DNA of 64,000 nt from Gibbula magus. Lineage: Eukaryota > Mollusca > Gastropoda > Trochida > Trochidae. Location of the stretch: positions 53,314,931 to 53,378,930 of the forward strand of contig OW388296.1 of NCBI GenBank assembly GCA_936450465.1. The letters are read 5' to 3'. The position numbers were made by a program, and so were the translations under genes. The notes under the pieces are model-generated. The model did no database searches, had not been told where the DNA came from, and was given only the letters and a program-made list of their open reading frames with translations. Positions 34,901-47,514 of the stretch are shown here, piece by piece. Each line of letters begins with the position of its first letter. Position 1 is the first letter of the stretch.

Positions 34901-35400
34901 CATCGGACAAGCCAAGGACGGGAAGACCGAGGGTGACAACTCCCCATGATGACGTCACTTGCGTAAATAGCATTTACGAAATTGCTTCCTAACAGTGACG
35001 TCATCAGCTAGGAATGCCCTTGGTCACGTGGTCAGCCGACAGACAGTTGCCAGAAGACTAAGGGCCTATAAACTTAGAGCACACAGGCCACACATGGGAC
35101 AGCGGTTGACAGCGGAAAACCGTCGTCTGAGATTGAGATGGGCCCGAACTGTACGCCGTTGGTAGCGTCGTGACTGGCAGAGAGTCGTCTTTTCTGATGA
35201 AAGTCGATTCAACATGTACAGGACTGATGGATCGTCGTGATTAGACAGAGACCACACCCACCAGCCAACAGACAAGAATTTATTGTGGCACTTCAAGAAG
35301 AATGGCAGCGTATACCACGTGACGTCATCAGACGACTGACGTTTTCTATTCTTCGGAGGGTATATGCGTGTATTGAGGCACGGGGTGGCCATACAAGCTA
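31960..35400 (+). pseudogene. Tc1/mariner-like transposase, split by a 2.5 kb insertion
   Basis: The 5' part (ATG 32229) encodes a typical Tc1 helix-turn-helix (RPEERERALGMLE ... ARTFGCSRVAVNNL). The frame then runs into an unrelated insertion at 32343 and resumes at ~34878 with QTGQTSDKPRTGRPRVTTP. The DDE region then follows in broken frames (SRQTVARRLRAYKLRA, RVVFSDESRFNMYRTDG) to ~35390. The upstream GACGTCCAAAAGAAACTTTACA near 31960 may be the terminal repeat. In-frame stops are present apart from the insertion, so it is inactive. Confidence 0.85.
32343..34873 (+). mobile_element. 2.5 kb element with TTAAAGG termini and a THAP-like start
   Basis: Interrupts the Tc1-like gene. Ends TTAAAGGAAGGCTAAAAT and (inverted) TTAAAGGTTAGATGAAAT match at 16 of 23 bases. 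The last ~230 bp are shared, inverted, with 49045-49300, which also begins TTAAAGG; this independently confirms the terminus. At 32662-32700 a short ORF MPHRCSAVNCSSN (C-x4-C, THAP-like start) runs into GTTAGT, a possible donor. No later THAP or transposase exon was found. Possible TTAA target preference; the target-site duplication is not clear. Confidence 0.6.
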
Positions 35401-36871
35401 CTAATACACAACAATAATGAACCTAGGGGTTTTCCTGTGTGTAGTATCGTTTCCCAAGGATGTTGAAAGTGCTGTTTTGTGACCCCACCTCCATATCAGC
35501 AATCGTGACGTCATCACCAGACACTTTAAGCTCATCATCTCCAGGAGTTGTGATGTAGACATGTTGATCTTTTCAATACTCTTTATTTCATGCATCCATC
35601 GTTTGTCGTATTTTTTCTAGAGCGTTTTAAAACGAGTGTTAAGTTTCTTTTGGACGTCAGTTTATGTAATACCGTGGGATATAGTCGTCGCTCTGTCCGT
35701 CCGACCGTCCGTAATCATTTCGTTTCCGGATCAAAATTCGAAAACCGTTCATCATATCTTTCTCAATTTCCCATATGTATTACACTTCTACTGAAGTGAT
35801 GCCTTTTGATATTGTGAGATGTCTCAAAAAAAGATTTTGTTTTTCGTTTCCATAAAAATGTGTTGAATTTGGACTTTGTTCACAGACAGGTTCGTTTCCG
35901 GAGCACAGCACACAAACCTATTCATTATATCTTCCTGAAACTTTGCATGTGTATTACCCACTAACTGAAGTGGTGCCTTTCGATATTTTTAGATTTCTGA
36001 AATGTTTTTTAACTGTTTCCTTAGAAACATGTTTGATTTGGACTTTGTTCACAGAGATGTCTGCTTCCGAAGCAGAACTCCAAAACCCTTCATCATACCT
36101 GAACTCAGCATGTGTATAACCCACTAACTGAAATAATAGATATTTAATTATCATTACCATATTTAAAACTCTACTTTTAGTGTTCAGGTATCGCTACATC
36201 AGTCAGATCACCAAGTCTTGAACTATCTTCGAGCAACCATTTTAATGTGAACACCTTAAAATGGCCGCTCGAAGGGAAATGGAATCGCAGCGCTTAACCG
36301 AACAATGTACATTGAAATAATGTTATTGATTCGGGAGCATTATTTAGTCATTGGTAATTTTTATATACCTTTTCGTGAGCTCACTTTATTTCAGTAAGAA
36401 AAACCTCCTGCAGCGCCTTTAAGTTACGAAACGTGTTGACATTAATCAAATCTGATCATTTTCCTTTGTTGCGCAACTAAGTTGCGTTTCACTTTGCCTA
36501 TTACCCACAACATTTACTAGCATGCTTCATTTTAAGAGTTAGGTAAGCAAATGATGTAGAAGTTTGTAAACATATCACGGGTTACATAAGTCGAATGCAT
36601 TACCTTCATTTTGAAACTACATTTGAAGAAATATAATTCATTTGCATCTATAAATTCATTTTTGTAATCAGATGTGATGTTTCGATTATAAAGAAAACAA
36701 TGGAATTGCAAAAGCACGAGGTTGTACATTTAATTAAATTGGATTTTGTTGTTCAACCAACTTTTCAAATGCCTCTAAAAGATTAGAGTTGAACTGAATT
36801 TGAATAACTGTTAAAATGAGGATGTCTTTGATATGAAAAATGTATTCATACAAGTTTTTCAATTATTTCAC
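35401..36871. other. Intergenic with a pearl-like repeat at ~35680-36125
   Basis: A GTCCGTCCGACCGTCCG tract is followed by two ~150-bp imperfect copies of a core with GTTTCCGGA, AACCGTTCATCATATCTT and CATGTGTATTACCCACTAACTGAAG. The remainder shows no gene. Confidence 0.65.
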
Positions 36872-37998
36872 AGGTTTGCCGAGAGTACGATGACTAAAAT
36901 TAGATGGGCGGTTAAAACGTTCAAGGAATGGCAACATAACAGAAATCAGATGGCAGACCAACGCAACATAAGTCCCATTCTTGTTGACATAGAGAACATG
37001 ACTTGTGATTAACTGAATTATTCCATTTCCCGTTTCATATGTGAAGTGAAGAAAGTGGACGGATCAGAATATCCACCGGATACCCTGTACAGCTTCGTTA
37101 TCTGTATCCAGCTGTATATGGACACATTGGATAAGTGTTTTAAACTGCTGTCAGACGACTCTTTCAGTCAGATTCGCAACACTTTGGATAACGTGATGAA
37201 GAACAACAGTCGGACTTGCAGCACTAAACGACAAGCCCAAGTTATCTCAGGAGGAGGAGGATGTTCTGTGGCCTGCGGGTTGTCTCGGCAGTGACACGCC
37301 TGCTCAGCTGTTGGACACTAGGTTTACCTGATGGGATTACACTTTACTCTACGTGGGGGTCAAGAACACAGGAATCTTTGCAGAGGGGAAGGCTCGCAGT
37401 TTGATATTTGTGAGAGTAGCACTGGAAAATACCTGCTGTACACGGAAGGTACTTCAAAATCTAGCAGTGGAGGACTAAAGCACCGCCGACTTGAGAACAA
37501 ACGAGTTGTTGTCTACGGAAACCTGGAAAAGCCCGAGAGGTGCACTGTAGCGTTATTTGAGAAGTATGTAGACCATTGTCCTTCAGCAACTAAAAATGAC
37601 GCATACAACGTCCTCTGGATAAACCCACTGGTAATGTATGGTATATGGATCAACCATTGGGAAGACATAAACTTGCATCAGTTGTTGCACGTCTCTGCAC
37701 CGCACAAACCATTCTCTTAGAGCATCAGCTGCTAGGCGACTCTACCAGGCATTGACATTTTTATCTTCTCTTCCAAAAAATGCTGTAGCCTCTTTGCTGG
37801 GTAGGAACCTTGCACTCTCCTCAACTATTGATGTGGCAGGCATTTTAAATATGGGTGTGGCAGGGTGGCCACCCACTGAAATCTTTTTTTTTTACTTTAG
37901 TTCAGGAACCACTTATACTAGGACACTAAAATCTAGAGAATATCATCTTAGTTGGATGGAGACAAATGGTTATAAGGGTTTTCCATTTTTAGTGCTAT
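36872..37998 (+). pseudogene. Crypton-type (DUF3504, KIAA1958-like) tyrosine-recombinase remnant
   Basis: From an acceptor-like TTTCACAG the frame reads TMTKIRWAVKTFKEWQHNRN, a stop (TAA ~37011), then FICEVKKVDGSEYPPDTLY and SFSQIRNTLDNVMK. Frames then shift to give MGLHFTLRGGQEHRNL, GGLKHRRLENKRVVVYGN and NPERCTVALFEKYVDHCPS-type motifs, and shift again to TNHSLRASAARRLYQ, the HxxR region of the catalytic core. At least two frameshifts and one stop make it non-functional. The match to the family is recalled from its conserved motifs; a decayed mobile element rather than a host gene is most likely. Confidence 0.82.
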
Positions 37999-40989
37999 GA
38001 TAGAATGTTAAGGGCAATCATAAACCCATTGATTTTAATATCTGTAGCTCCTAAGATAAACAAAATATAGCTTACTCTTACTCCTTGCCAGTGCCCAAAC
38101 ATGGACCTTTCAGTCAAATCTACTCTTACTCTTAAAGCTAACATAAAGGTGTATATTAACTCAAATGGGAGGTATGTTTAATGTGTATTTTCCAACATTG
38201 TATCAACTCTTTTTTCGAAGGAGAATCTGTCTTTAAAGTGTCAAAGAAAAAAATGTTAAATGCAGAACCGAATATATCTTCAGAAAGCCAATTTCAAGAA
38301 GTTTTATAGATTTATGTTGGAGGAGGGTCATGAAAAAATACACTAAAATGGGGAGGACCGTCAAAATAATTACATCAAGAGGATCATTTTTAAAGTACAA
38401 ACTCAAATTGTTGACAATTCATTTTAAATATATTCATTTTAAGACATTTTCTTCGACGACTCAAGCATTTGACTGTGCTCGAAGATAGATAGAGGACTCG
38501 CAGCAGTACATTATCGGGATATAAATGACGCCTCGCCCAACCCTCTCAAACCCGTCCTCTATCTATTACGTAATAAATGACCAACGTAAATTTCAGCAGC
38601 GTTTTACTGAAAACAATAAAAACGTTTATAATAGCCCTTCACAGCCTAATGGATAAAAGCGCTGAGTTAACAAACGAAGGGTTTCTGTGTTCGAATCCCG
38701 GCTTAAATATTACACAAGTCAATTTGTCATATTTTAGATATAGATTTAGTTATCCTTTTCAGATACACCTGGCCTCCCAATATAACCACTATATTCTTAA
38801 ACTAATCCACCGTTTAGGTAATATAATGACGTCATCACCGTGGACTAAAAGCAGTGAATCAGTCATCAACATCACGATACATCAGTACAACATACAGTTA
38901 GGCAACAGAAAAACTGAAGACCACAACCAAATTAAAATAGTACAATACTAGTACTGCACTTGTGCATTAAAATGTATTTTGATTATTTTCCTAAACGTCA
39001 CATTTCATTAATTGATGAACAATGATACTGATTTCACCTCAATCAAAAGTGATAGTTATAAATTCCTTTTCAATTATTAACTGGTTTAACTATATTGATA
39101 AATTCATCAAATCTCGAGTCGAATAATAACTGTTAAGGCATATTAAATATTCTTTTGGAAGATCATTTTAAATACATTAATCAAAAAGCAGAAATACACC
39201 TGTTTAAGTTCCCAATTCATTACGTAGCAACTAGCTTATACTATCTTTAAACACATGTCACTATATATGACATCAATGGACAATCATTTTGTTACATATA
39301 AAATGATAAGCATATTATTAACATGAAATAAGAATTCCAATGGGCAATATGACTGAATTGATAGGAAGAAGTTAACAGATAAAAAATCATGTTCATGATG
39401 TGATCATTTATTCATCCAACTCCAGACTTAACGTGAATTAAACAATAAGACAACCTTTTTAAAAAAACACAGTAAAGCAATGACGGGCCATGGTTTGTTG
39501 AATTCAATGTATAAATTAACTAATAAAATACAGCACACAGAAATGCATGGAACATACCTTCTCCACATTATAATCAGTTTGAAATCAGGCGAAAGGCAAA
39601 TGGCGAAAGACGAAAATGAGATGAGATGTCATTTTTTTCCTCTATATATGATTTATAGAAATATTGAAACTATTTTCAAAACTATTTGTGTTTCCAAGTT
39701 GGGTTGTAGTCGTTTTCGGGGTTTCATTACGTATGAAATAAAATATTTGGTTTGCAAAATAAACACAGTGTTTGTGTTTCAAGTTTGGTTTACGGCTGTA
39801 TGGTCATGCCTGTACACCTTTTTAGTTGAACTAAACCGTTGGTTGAATATTCAAAACGTTAACTGACTAAAGCATAGTTGAAGGACTGGTAGACATAGGA
39901 CATGGGACACACGCCATGTGTTTACCACATTGGGTCGTGCTTAACGTCGCTCCATTTCCTAATATTATTTTGAACCTTATAACATGCATAAGCAACATCT
40001 GTGTTATTTTCTGTCATTTGCATTTTAGAAGTTGAAGATCACAGAAGCACATGCTTGAAAACGATACCTAAAATCTGCATCAAGATGCCGCACCCTATAA
40101 TAAGAAAAAATCTGTCATGCATAAATAATTCCCCTTTCGTACATAAAACACATTACATGGGTATTACTGTTATCTCTCACAGTGAGAAAAATAGGCCAAA
40201 CGTTTGGCAAAGGTCACCAAAAAATAGCACCTGTCTTGCTATCTTGTTATACAGGATATCATGAAGCAGTACGGTAGGTTCTAATACATTTAAACATAAT
40301 CTCTATAGGTTTAAAGTAAATGATATAAGTCCGTTAGTACAATGCCATTAGGGATTGAAAACTTATTACTAAGTTACGAACGTTGTAGTTATGTTGAGTC
40401 TTTTAAAACACGTCTAAGAATGTTAAGACATTAACTTCAGTACTGTAATCATAAGTGCAACCCTTTTAATTCATTATTTCCCATATTACACGAAAAGCAT
40501 GCCTCATTTATGTTTCAGTAATTGATAGTTGCACACTACATCAACTTTGAAATTTATCTTTTTCAAGTAAGTATGTTAAATAAGCAATAATGTGAGTGTA
40601 TTATGAATAGGTCAATGATCTCATGACTCTAGATTACTGATAATCATGGGGCTCGGCCATTCGGAGTCTGAAACACGTATGTTCCTGAGTTGCTCAGACA
40701 TTTTCTTATATATGATGGACAATTATGATGCACAAAAAGCCCTACAACGTCTTTTATGGAGTCAGGACTAATTCCTAAATGACTCAAAACGTAAGTTTAT
40801 TACCAACAAAACAATTCCTGTGAATTTTATGAACATGACATTTCCCAAAGTTTGACTTTGAAAAAAAAAAAATCTCACGTGTTAATCTCTCACCTTTGAC
40901 CCCTCGAAGGTGAAAGCGTGCAACGCGTGCTTCGACGTGTAAGCTACTGAATACAAGTGTGTGTTGACTCTGGGCTACCTCTTTCATTA
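37999..40989. other. Intergenic; small palindrome P7 and a tRNA-like fragment
   Basis: P7 (38483-38567) has arms AGATAGATAGAGGAC/GTCCTCTATCTAT around a ~55-base loop. At ~38642-38707 a tRNA-like stretch has an A-box-like CCTAATGGATAAAAGCG and a B box GTTCGAATCCC. It resembles a tRNA-Arg-derived SINE head rather than a gene because the stems do not pair. No supported coding gene to 40989. Confidence 0.5.
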
Positions 40990-41345
40990 TCCCTCTCATT
41001 AACTATGCCTCCAAAACAGAAACCAGATTTGAGTGAAATTAATGCCGAAATTCAGGAGATTCATCTCATGATAAAAGAAATGCCGACAAAAGAAAATATC
41101 AGAGAACTTTTAAAGACGGCCGTTGAAGAATCTGTAAACTCATTGAGAGAGAATTTGAAACTTGAAATTTCACAAGCTGTGATTTCTGAAATTGGTATTG
41201 ACCAAGTCAAAAGTGACATTATGGCTTTACAAAAGGAAAACACCGAACTTTGTAAAGACTTACAGGATAAGCAAATTAAACTCAGCACTTTGGAAGCCCG
41301 ATTTTCGGAAGTACAGGCTCGCTATTGACGCCTTCAAACAAAGGA

Positions 41346-41760
41346 ATCAGAATGAACAAGGTCAAGGTCACAAGGTGAAATATGATGACCTATTCTGAAA
41401 GGTCTCATCACAAGGTATGCACATGCCAACTTTGAAAGCTCTAGCTCTGAGCAATCTTAAGTTATGGCCAAGGTTAAAGTTTTCTGAAAATGTCAATTGC
41501 GGCAAGGTCAAGGTCACAAGGTCAAATATGATGACCTCATCTAAAAGGTCTCATCACAAGGTATCCACATGCCAAGTATGAACGCCCTAGCTCCTAGCAA
41601 TCCAAAGTTATGGCCAAGGTTAAAGTTTTTGTGGACAAACACACAGACAGACAGACAGACAGACAGACAGACGGACGGACGGACGGACGGACGGACGGAC
41701 GGACGGACGGACAGGTGAAAAACATTATACCCCCAGAATCTTCGATTCGGGGGCATAAAA
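41346..41760 (-). mobile_element. Pearl-like repeat inserted in the LINE
   Basis: Inverted and truncated relative of 6872-7320: two-plus copies of CAAGGTCAAGGTCACAAGGTC and CATCACAAGGTATCCACATGCC, then (GACA)n(GACG)n at ~41643-41712. It ends AATCTTCGATTCGGGGGCAT. Confidence 0.85.
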
Positions 41761-41838
41761 ATATGAGTGAACTTGTAATACAAAACGGTGTGCTTTCAAA
41801 AAAAGAAGATATATTAAAAGAATCATCTGACTTTTATA

Positions 41839-42287
41839 TAGAGAATCTCACCCAAGTGTCTTCTGATATCAAATATATCAACACGAGTTGATAAAAGTTA
41901 CAAATATCCGTGGTTTGCCGAGGATATTTTGACTTTTATCAACGAGTGTTGATATATTTGATATCAGATGACACGAGGGTGAGATTCTATTTATCATCCA
42001 AAATCATTCTTCATTAGTTTTTGATGAAAAATGAAACTATCTGAACACAAAACTGCCATTTGGCTTCCAGTGCTGTGATGTCATAGCATTGTGACGTCAT
42101 CGTGATTATGACGTCATAGCATTGTGATGTCATTACTTGATGATGCAAAATCATTGTGATGTCATGTAGCTGACGCCAACAGGGCATTGTTCAAAAACTA
42201 CTGTCAAAACAATATCTCCTAGGAGATATCGCTTGATCTCATACAAGCGATATCTCCTGTGGAACCAAGTTTTGGATGATAAAGTAA
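41839..42287. mobile_element. Palindrome P3 plus adjoining MITE, nested in the LINE
   Basis: P3 (41839-41992) has arms GAGAATCTCACCC ... GATATCAAATATATCAACAC and the inverse. Adjoining it, TTTATCATCCAAAA (41990) and TTTTGGATGATAAA (42272) form inverted ends around ~280 bp. That interior holds five copies of a TGTGATGTCAT/TGACGTCAT motif and a GATATCTCCTAGGAGATATC-type hairpin. Confidence 0.75.
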
Positions 42288-44948
42288 ATTATACACTAGT
42301 AAACATGCTAGTGATTGGAAAAATGATCTCGACTCTTTCACTAATATAGACACAAAACTCACAAATGATAAGCGGGATTTTTGCGAAACTGAGCTTACAT
42401 TTGATGAATGTTCACATGCGTTAAAGAATATGAAAAATCGAAAAAGCCCAGGCTCGGACGGTTTTACCGCAGAATTTTATAAATTCCTTTGGAAAGACAT
42501 CGGTATATTTCTCCGGCGATCTATTTTACTTGCATTTCAAACTGGAACTCTGTCAGATTTTCAAAGACAAGGTATTATAACTTGCATACCAACAGATTCT
42601 CGTGACAGGCGATACTTAAAAAATTGGCGACCGATTAGTCTTTTAAATGTTGATTATAAAATTGCATCCGCCGCAATTGCCTCGCGTCTTTAGGAAGTTC
42701 TTCCTGATATAATAAGCGAAACCCAAACCGGGTTTTTGAAAAATAGATTTATTGGGGAAAATACTAGAATACTTTATGACTTAATGCATTACTGTGAACA
42801 CAATGAAATATCTGGACTTTTGGTTGCGATCGATTTCGAAAAAGCCTTTGACACAGTTGAGTGGGACTTTATTGACAAAACGTTAGAAGCTTTTAACTTC
42901 GGCCCCGTGCTTAGAAATTGGATAAAACTTTTTCAAAATGATAGCTGTAGTTCTGTGATCAATTCGGGCACATTTTCTAATTACTTTAATCTAGGACGCG
43001 GTTGTCGACAAGGCGATCAAGTGGCTCCATACCTTTTTGTTGCATGTGTTGAACTATTAGCGATTGCAATTAGAACAAACCATAACATTAAGGGTATAAC
43101 AATTAAAGGCATGGAATATCTTGTATTTCAATATGCAGACGATATGAATTTTACTCTCGATGGATCAGAAAAGGGATTATCAGAACTCATTTACGTGATT
43201 AAAAGGTTTGCTACTGTCTCTGGGCTAAATCTCAACTGTGATAAAACTATTGCTGTATGGTTTGGCTCCATTATAAATTCTAATGAGCAACTTTGTCCGC
43301 ACATACCTCTTCGTTGGTCGAAAGAACCTTTCAAAATTCTTGGAATTACATTCTCTACCGACTTAAATGAAATGATTTCGCTAAACTTTGAGCAACACTT
43401 TTCAAAAATCAGAAAAATACTATTTTCCATGGTCAAATAGAACATTAACTCTTCGAGGAAGAATTACTATTATCAAATCTCAGATTATCCCCCTTTTTAC
43501 ACATCTTTTCATGGCGCTTCCAAACCCATCTAAAACCTTCTTTTAACGTCTAAACTCTATTCTTTTTAAGTTTGTATGGGGAGGGTAACGTGATAAAATC
43601 AAACGTAATATGTTGATAAATGAATATGCAAAAGGGGGTTTGAAAATGATAGATATTGTATCATTCTGTAATTATATGAAGATCAAATGGATAAAGCGAT
43701 TATTTGAAAGAAAAGGTTTATGACAGCACTTAGTATTTGAATCACTTTCACAATTTGGGGACATTGATTTGTTTAACTTTCAAAAAGAAAGACTTATATC
43801 ATATGCTAACAAAATTAAAAACTGTTTTTGGAAAGATGTAGTAATGTGTTACGCATGTATAAGCAAAAATGATACTGTTACCTTTGACGATTTTGCATCC
43901 CTACCAATTCTTAACTTTGTTCCATTTATTGATATGACTTTATTCATATCGTGGTATAGAAACGGAATGAAACATATTGGGGATATTATCTCTTTAACCG
44001 GTGATCTGAAAACATCTGTAACACTTAAACAGGAATTCAATATCCAACACACATACCTTCTTTATTTCAGATTTTGGAAATATATACCTAAACAATACTT
44101 TGATCTTATTAAGGCAACAACACATTTTGACACGGGAGTAAATACACAATGTACTACTTTAAAACAAATATCCACCTCTGATGATTGCAAATTTGTGTAC
44201 TCCCAACTATGTGACAAAAAAGTTATCTCCTTAGATAACCTACAGTCTAAGTGGGAATCAAAACTTAATTGTACCCTATCTGACAATTATCTTTTTGACT
44301 GCTTTGCAATAATCAATGGTACAACAATAGAAAACAAAGCAAGGAACTTTCAGTTTAAATTTATTCACAGAATAATCTCAACAAGATCCTTTCTTTGCAA
44401 AATAGGTATTAGTCAAGACAACATATGTACCTTCTGTTGTAGAGAAATTGAAACACTTGAACACTTATTTTATTCTTGTGAGAAAACTGAAAATCTTATT
44501 TCAAAATTAGAGAACTGGTACTATTCCAAGACAAATACCAGCCTTAACATAAATATTACAAAATTTCTACTTGGATACCCTAAGGCAAATGTATTAACAA
44601 ACCATATCTTTATTATTACAAAAGAGTTCATCAATAAATCAAGATTTAACTCTGATGACTTAAATTTGAATCACCTACTCCACTTCATAAACTATCACTT
44701 CCATATAGAAAAACACATATTTTCGAAAGACGTCCCCAGTTTTAAAAGAAAATGGCCAAACCTTTTCAAAAATGATTAAAATACCATGAGTCCTCTATCC
44801 TTTCCTGCACCATACACTTTCAACTTCTTACTTCTCTTCTTTGTTTACATTACAGCTCGTAATTATATATGTACACTTGATTGAATAATTGTATGATCCT
44901 TTTTGTAATAAAAAAAAAGAAAAAAAGGGAATTTATTCATTATATACA

Positions 44949-44952
<4 letters not shown>

Positions 44953-45025
<73 letters not shown>
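44953..45025. repeat. (AT)n microsatellite
   Basis: An almost pure AT run just past the A-rich 3' end of the LINE, probably grown from its tail. Confidence 0.95.
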
Positions 45026-45029
<4 letters not shown>

Positions 45030-45639
45030 CCGTGTGAGATTCAGCATAACAGGTCCATGGTAATAGATGTCCGTCATTTAAAATGTTTATTCTCCTTTTA
45101 ACAATGCAAGTTGATAGAAAACATTTCACACCAACTGTATAATGTTGGGATGGATGGGAGTGTGGGTAATCTCAGTCCATCAGTCCATTTATAAACAATC
45201 TGTTTTTTTTAAAATGAATTTCAGTAGAAATGCCACGAGATATGTAGTACTACATCACTAATTTTACCATTTCAATAAGTCACACCAAGAAGATTGTAAA
45301 CGTCAAATTATGTCTGAAAAAATATAACCCGGCCTCCAATACAACCCGGGTCTCTAATAGAACTCGTGGGGTGAAGGGGTGCTGAACGAAATAGAACCCC
45401 GGGGTTGTATTAGAGGAAATACGGTATATTTTATGCACTGAGAAACTTAAAAAATTAAACGTAGAGCTGATTTTGATTTCAGATAACATAAACAAATGAA
45501 ACACATTCACAAAGATTGTAAGTGGTTAAGGATTTGTGAAAGTAAGAGTAAAGCTTCATATTGGTTTTTCAAAACATTTTAAAATTCCCCCCTCTTGCTG
45601 GCTGGTTACCTGTTATACTTATTTCACATATCATATCCT
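45026..45639. other. Intergenic with TACCGTATTT-type MITE fragment
   Basis: At 45325-45425, ACCCGGCCTCCAATACAACC and GGGGTTGTATTAGAGGAAATACGGTA resemble one end of the MITE at 17190-17545. No gene is recognised. Confidence 0.55.
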
Positions 45640-47514
45640 TTTCGTTAAGTTTTATACCTATTTCACAGAGTATATCCTCCTTATTTGGTCTTATATTCAT
45701 TTCACATAATATATTCTTCTCATATGGGTTTTATACTTATTTCACAGCGTATATCCTCCTTATTTGGTCTTATATTCATTTCACATAATATATCCTTCTC
45801 ATATGGTTTTATACCTATTTCACAGAGTATATCCTCCTTATTTGGTCTTAAATCCATTTCACATAATATATCCTTCTCATATGGTTTTTATACCTATTTC
45901 ACAGAGTATATCCTCCTTATTTGGTCTTATATTCATTTCACATAATATATCCTTCTCATATGGTTTTTATACTTATTTCACAGCGTATATCCTCCTTATT
46001 TGGTCTTATATTCATTTCACATAATATATCCTTCTCATATGGTTTTTATACTTATTTCACAGCGTATATCCTCCTTATTTGGTCATATATTCATTTCACA
46101 TAAAATATCCTTCTCATATGGTTTTTATACTTATTTCACAGAGTATATCCTATTTGGTCTTATATTCATTTCACATAAAATATCCTTCTCATATGGTTTT
46201 TATACCTATTTCACAGAGTATATCCTCCTTATTTGGTCTTATATTCATTTCACATAATATATCCTTCTCATATGGTTTTTGTACCTATTTCACAGCGTAT
46301 ATCCTCCTTATTTGGTCTTATATTCATTTCACATAATATATTCTTCTCATATGGGTTTTATACTTATTTCACAGCGTATATCCTCCTTATTTGGTCTTAT
46401 ATTCATTTCACATAATATATCCTTCTCATATGGTTTTTATACCTATTTCACAGAGTATATCCTCCTTATTGGGTCTTATATTCATTTCACATAATATATC
46501 CTTCTCATATGGTTTTTATACTTATTTCACAGCGTATATCCTCCTTATTTGGTCTTATATTCATTTCACATAAAATATCCTTCTCATATGGTTTTTATAC
46601 TTATTTCACAGAGTATATCCTATTTGGTCTTATATTCATTTCACATAAAATATCCTTCTCATATGGTTTTTATACCTATTTCACAGAGTATATCCTCCTT
46701 ATTTGGTCTTATATTCATTTCACATAATATATCCTTCTCATATGGTTTTTGTACCTATTTCACAGAGTATATCCTCCTTATTGGGTCTTATATTCATTTC
46801 ACATAATATATCCTTCTCATATGGTTTTTATACTTATTTCACAGCGTATATCCTCCTTATTTGGTCTTATATTCATTTCACATAATATATCCTTCTCATA
46901 TGGTTTTTATACTTATTTCACAGCGTATATCCTCCTTATTTGGTCTTATATTCATTTCACATAAAATATCCTTCTCATATGGTTTTTATACTTATTTCAC
47001 AGAGTATATCCTATTTGGTCTTATATTCATTTCACATAAAATATCCTTCTCATATGGTTTTTATACCTATTTCACAGAGTATATCCTCCTTATTTGGTCT
47101 TATATTCATTTCACATAATATATCCTTCTCATATGGTTTTTGTACCTATTTCACAGAGTATATCCTCCTTATTTGGTCTTATATTCATTTCACATAAAAT
47201 ATCCTTCTCATATGGTTTTTATACCTATTTCACAGAGTATATCCTCCTTATTTGGTCTTATATTCCTTTCACATAATATATCCTTCTCATATGGTTTTTA
47301 TACTTATTTCACATAATATATCCTTCTCATATGGTTTTTATACTTATTTCACATAACATATCCTTCTCATATGGTTTTTATACTTATTTCACATAATATA
47401 TCCTTCTCATATGGTTTTTATACTTATTTCACATAATATATCCTTCTCATATGATTTTTATACTTATTTCACATAATATATCCTTCTCATATGGTTTTTA
47501 TACTTATTTCACAG
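45640..47514 (+). repeat. 79-bp satellite with 40-bp subunits and higher-order blocks
   Basis: Roughly 20 copies of a 79-bp unit made of two diverged ~40-bp halves (CTTCTCATATGG-TTTTATACTTATTTCACAG and CCTCCTTATTTGGTCTTATATTCATTTCACATAA). A 75-bp variant (ATCCTATTTGGTC) recurs at ~46145, ~46617 and ~47008. From ~47275 only one 40-bp half is repeated, about six times. Many overlapping 60-86 codon frames here are artefacts. The array is in or next to the first intron of the three-finger gene. Confidence 0.95.

Larger units (their letters stand above)
40990..44940 (+). mobile_element. LINE retrotransposon on + strand, broken by nested insertions
   Basis: ORF1 begins at 41005 (MPPKQKPDLSEINAEIQEI), is a predicted coiled coil and is cut at ~41330. 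After a pearl-like insertion and a palindrome/MITE cluster the ORF2 RT region resumes: SPGSDGFTAEFYK, NWRPISLLNVDYKI, an in-frame TAG at 42691, LVAIDFEKAFDTVEW, GRGCRQGDQVAPYLF, FQYADD (intact) and LNCDKT. Frameshifts follow at ~43440, then the C-terminal region to 44779 with a CTFCC...EHLFYSC knuckle. The ORF1 C-terminus and the whole endonuclease are missing. An A-rich 3' end and an (AT)n tract follow. L1/Tx1-like by RT motifs; dead. Confidence 0.9.

Noticed and set aside
38642..38707. tRNA-Arg gene
   Set aside because: Box motifs only; stem pairing is poor, so a SINE head or tRNA relic is more likely.
45561..47276. About a dozen 60-86 codon frames
   Set aside because: All are phase-shifted readings of the 79-bp satellite.
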